This document shows positions 13,094 through 13,394 of a DNA stretch of 13,394 nt, piece by piece. This DNA comes from CAZART01 sp964487555 (GTDB taxonomy: Bacteria; Bacteroidota; Rhodothermia; Rhodothermales; VXPQ01), in the NCBI GenBank assembly GCA_964487555.1, contig CAZART010000133.1, forward strand, positions 1-13,394, written 5' to 3'. The position numbers and the translations under genes were made by a program. The notes under the pieces were generated by a model. That model saw only the letters and a list, made by a program, of their open reading frames with translations. It did not search any database and was not told the DNA's origin. Numbering within the stretch: the first letter of the stretch is position 1; each line of letters opens with the position of its first letter.

Positions 13094-13394
13094 TCGCCGG
13101 CGCCGTCCTCACCGCTGTCGTTTCCGGCGTTCGACGAAGGCTCGACGGGTCCGGCGTCGGGCATCTCGATCCGAAACCCCGCTGCCGGCGTTCTACCGGA
13201 GCGCACCTCTGCCAGTAAGCCGCGTACGGAAAGGTCGCGCTGCTGCTTCGCTACCCGCGCGTAATACGGTGGGATGAGCGAATAGGGTCGCTTGAACTGC
13301 GACGTCGTGTCCTGTGGCATGTAGCCACGATGAACGTTGCCGAGCACGCCCTCGTACTGGGTTCTAATCGTTCTCTGCTGGGCAATGATGGCCC
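13084..13394 (-). CDS. C-terminal part of an unrecognised protein (5' end outside window)
   Basis: About 102 residues are read from the right window edge to the TGA at 13084-13086. The GTG at 13347 could be a start, but the frame is open upstream to the edge (reading AIIAQQRTIRTQYEGV), so it is more likely the end of a longer gene. The third codon positions are G/C-rich like those of the neighbours, which supports coding on this strand. The segment RPYSLIPPYYARVAKQQRDL is followed by a glycine- and acid-rich tail ending EDGAGDAE. I recognise no family. The gene converges with the HDOD gene, and its last codons lie in the second copy of a direct repeat. Confidence 0.6.
   Translation of the reverse strand, partial: AIIAQQRTIRTQYEGVLGNVHRGYMPQDTTSQFKRPYSLIPPYYARVAKQQRDLSVRGLLAEVRSGRTPAAGFRIEMPDAGPVEPSSNAGNDSGEDGAGDAE

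Noticed and set aside
12855..13277. Plus-strand open frame of 140 codons at the right end
   Set aside because: It overlaps the HDOD gene and then runs antisense to the minus-strand partial gene with a strongly Arg-rich product; the minus-strand frame has the better codon pattern.

Overview
The window is about 60% GC (estimated by eye) and reads as ordinary chromosomal DNA from a member of the Bacteroidota/Rhodothermota side of the tree (Rhodothermales-like). Three things point there: a DUF2851 protein, a conserved protein that Bacteroidota genomes often mislabel 'asparagine synthetase B', and start codons that almost never have a Shine-Dalgarno sequence. The assignment rests on family recognition from memory, not on a database search.

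Layout, left to right. (1) Plus strand, 1-4673: the 3' part of the mislabelled 'asparagine synthetase B' gene, a hotdog-fold acyl-CoA thioesterase, a small secreted beta-barrel-like protein, an RmlD-like extended SDR, and seryl-tRNA synthetase (serS). (2) Minus strand, 4837-8710: a phytoene-dehydrogenase/PYROXD2-like FAD oxidoreductase, and upstream of it a VLCAD/ACAD9-type acyl-CoA dehydrogenase. (3) Plus strand, 8996-13023: orotidine-5'-phosphate decarboxylase (pyrF), a DUF2851 protein, a small ABM-fold monooxygenase-like protein and an HDOD-domain protein. (4) Minus strand, from 13084 past the window end: the C-terminal part of an unrecognised protein.

The genes are mostly housekeeping and do not form one pathway. 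The thioesterase and the acyl-CoA dehydrogenase both act on acyl-CoAs but are not co-transcribed here. serS and the FAD oxidoreductase converge, while the acyl-CoA dehydrogenase and pyrF diverge. I see no tRNA, rRNA, CRISPR array, insertion sequence, phage gene or defence system.

The unusual content lies in the spacers. Two of them (4691-4795 and 9812-10030) carry the same degenerate 7-nt repeat. In the second, the repeat occurs in both orientations, supplies the pyrF stop codon, can fold into alternative long stems and surrounds an unrelated palindrome. A third spacer (6503-6611) carries five degenerate units of about 22 nt. Shorter direct duplications lie just before serS, at the start of the SDR gene, across the stop of the ABM gene, upstream of the acyl-CoA dehydrogenase, and across the stop codon of the last gene. 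The two composite repeat families are the best candidates for something undescribed; they are non-coding and may be genome-wide dispersed elements.
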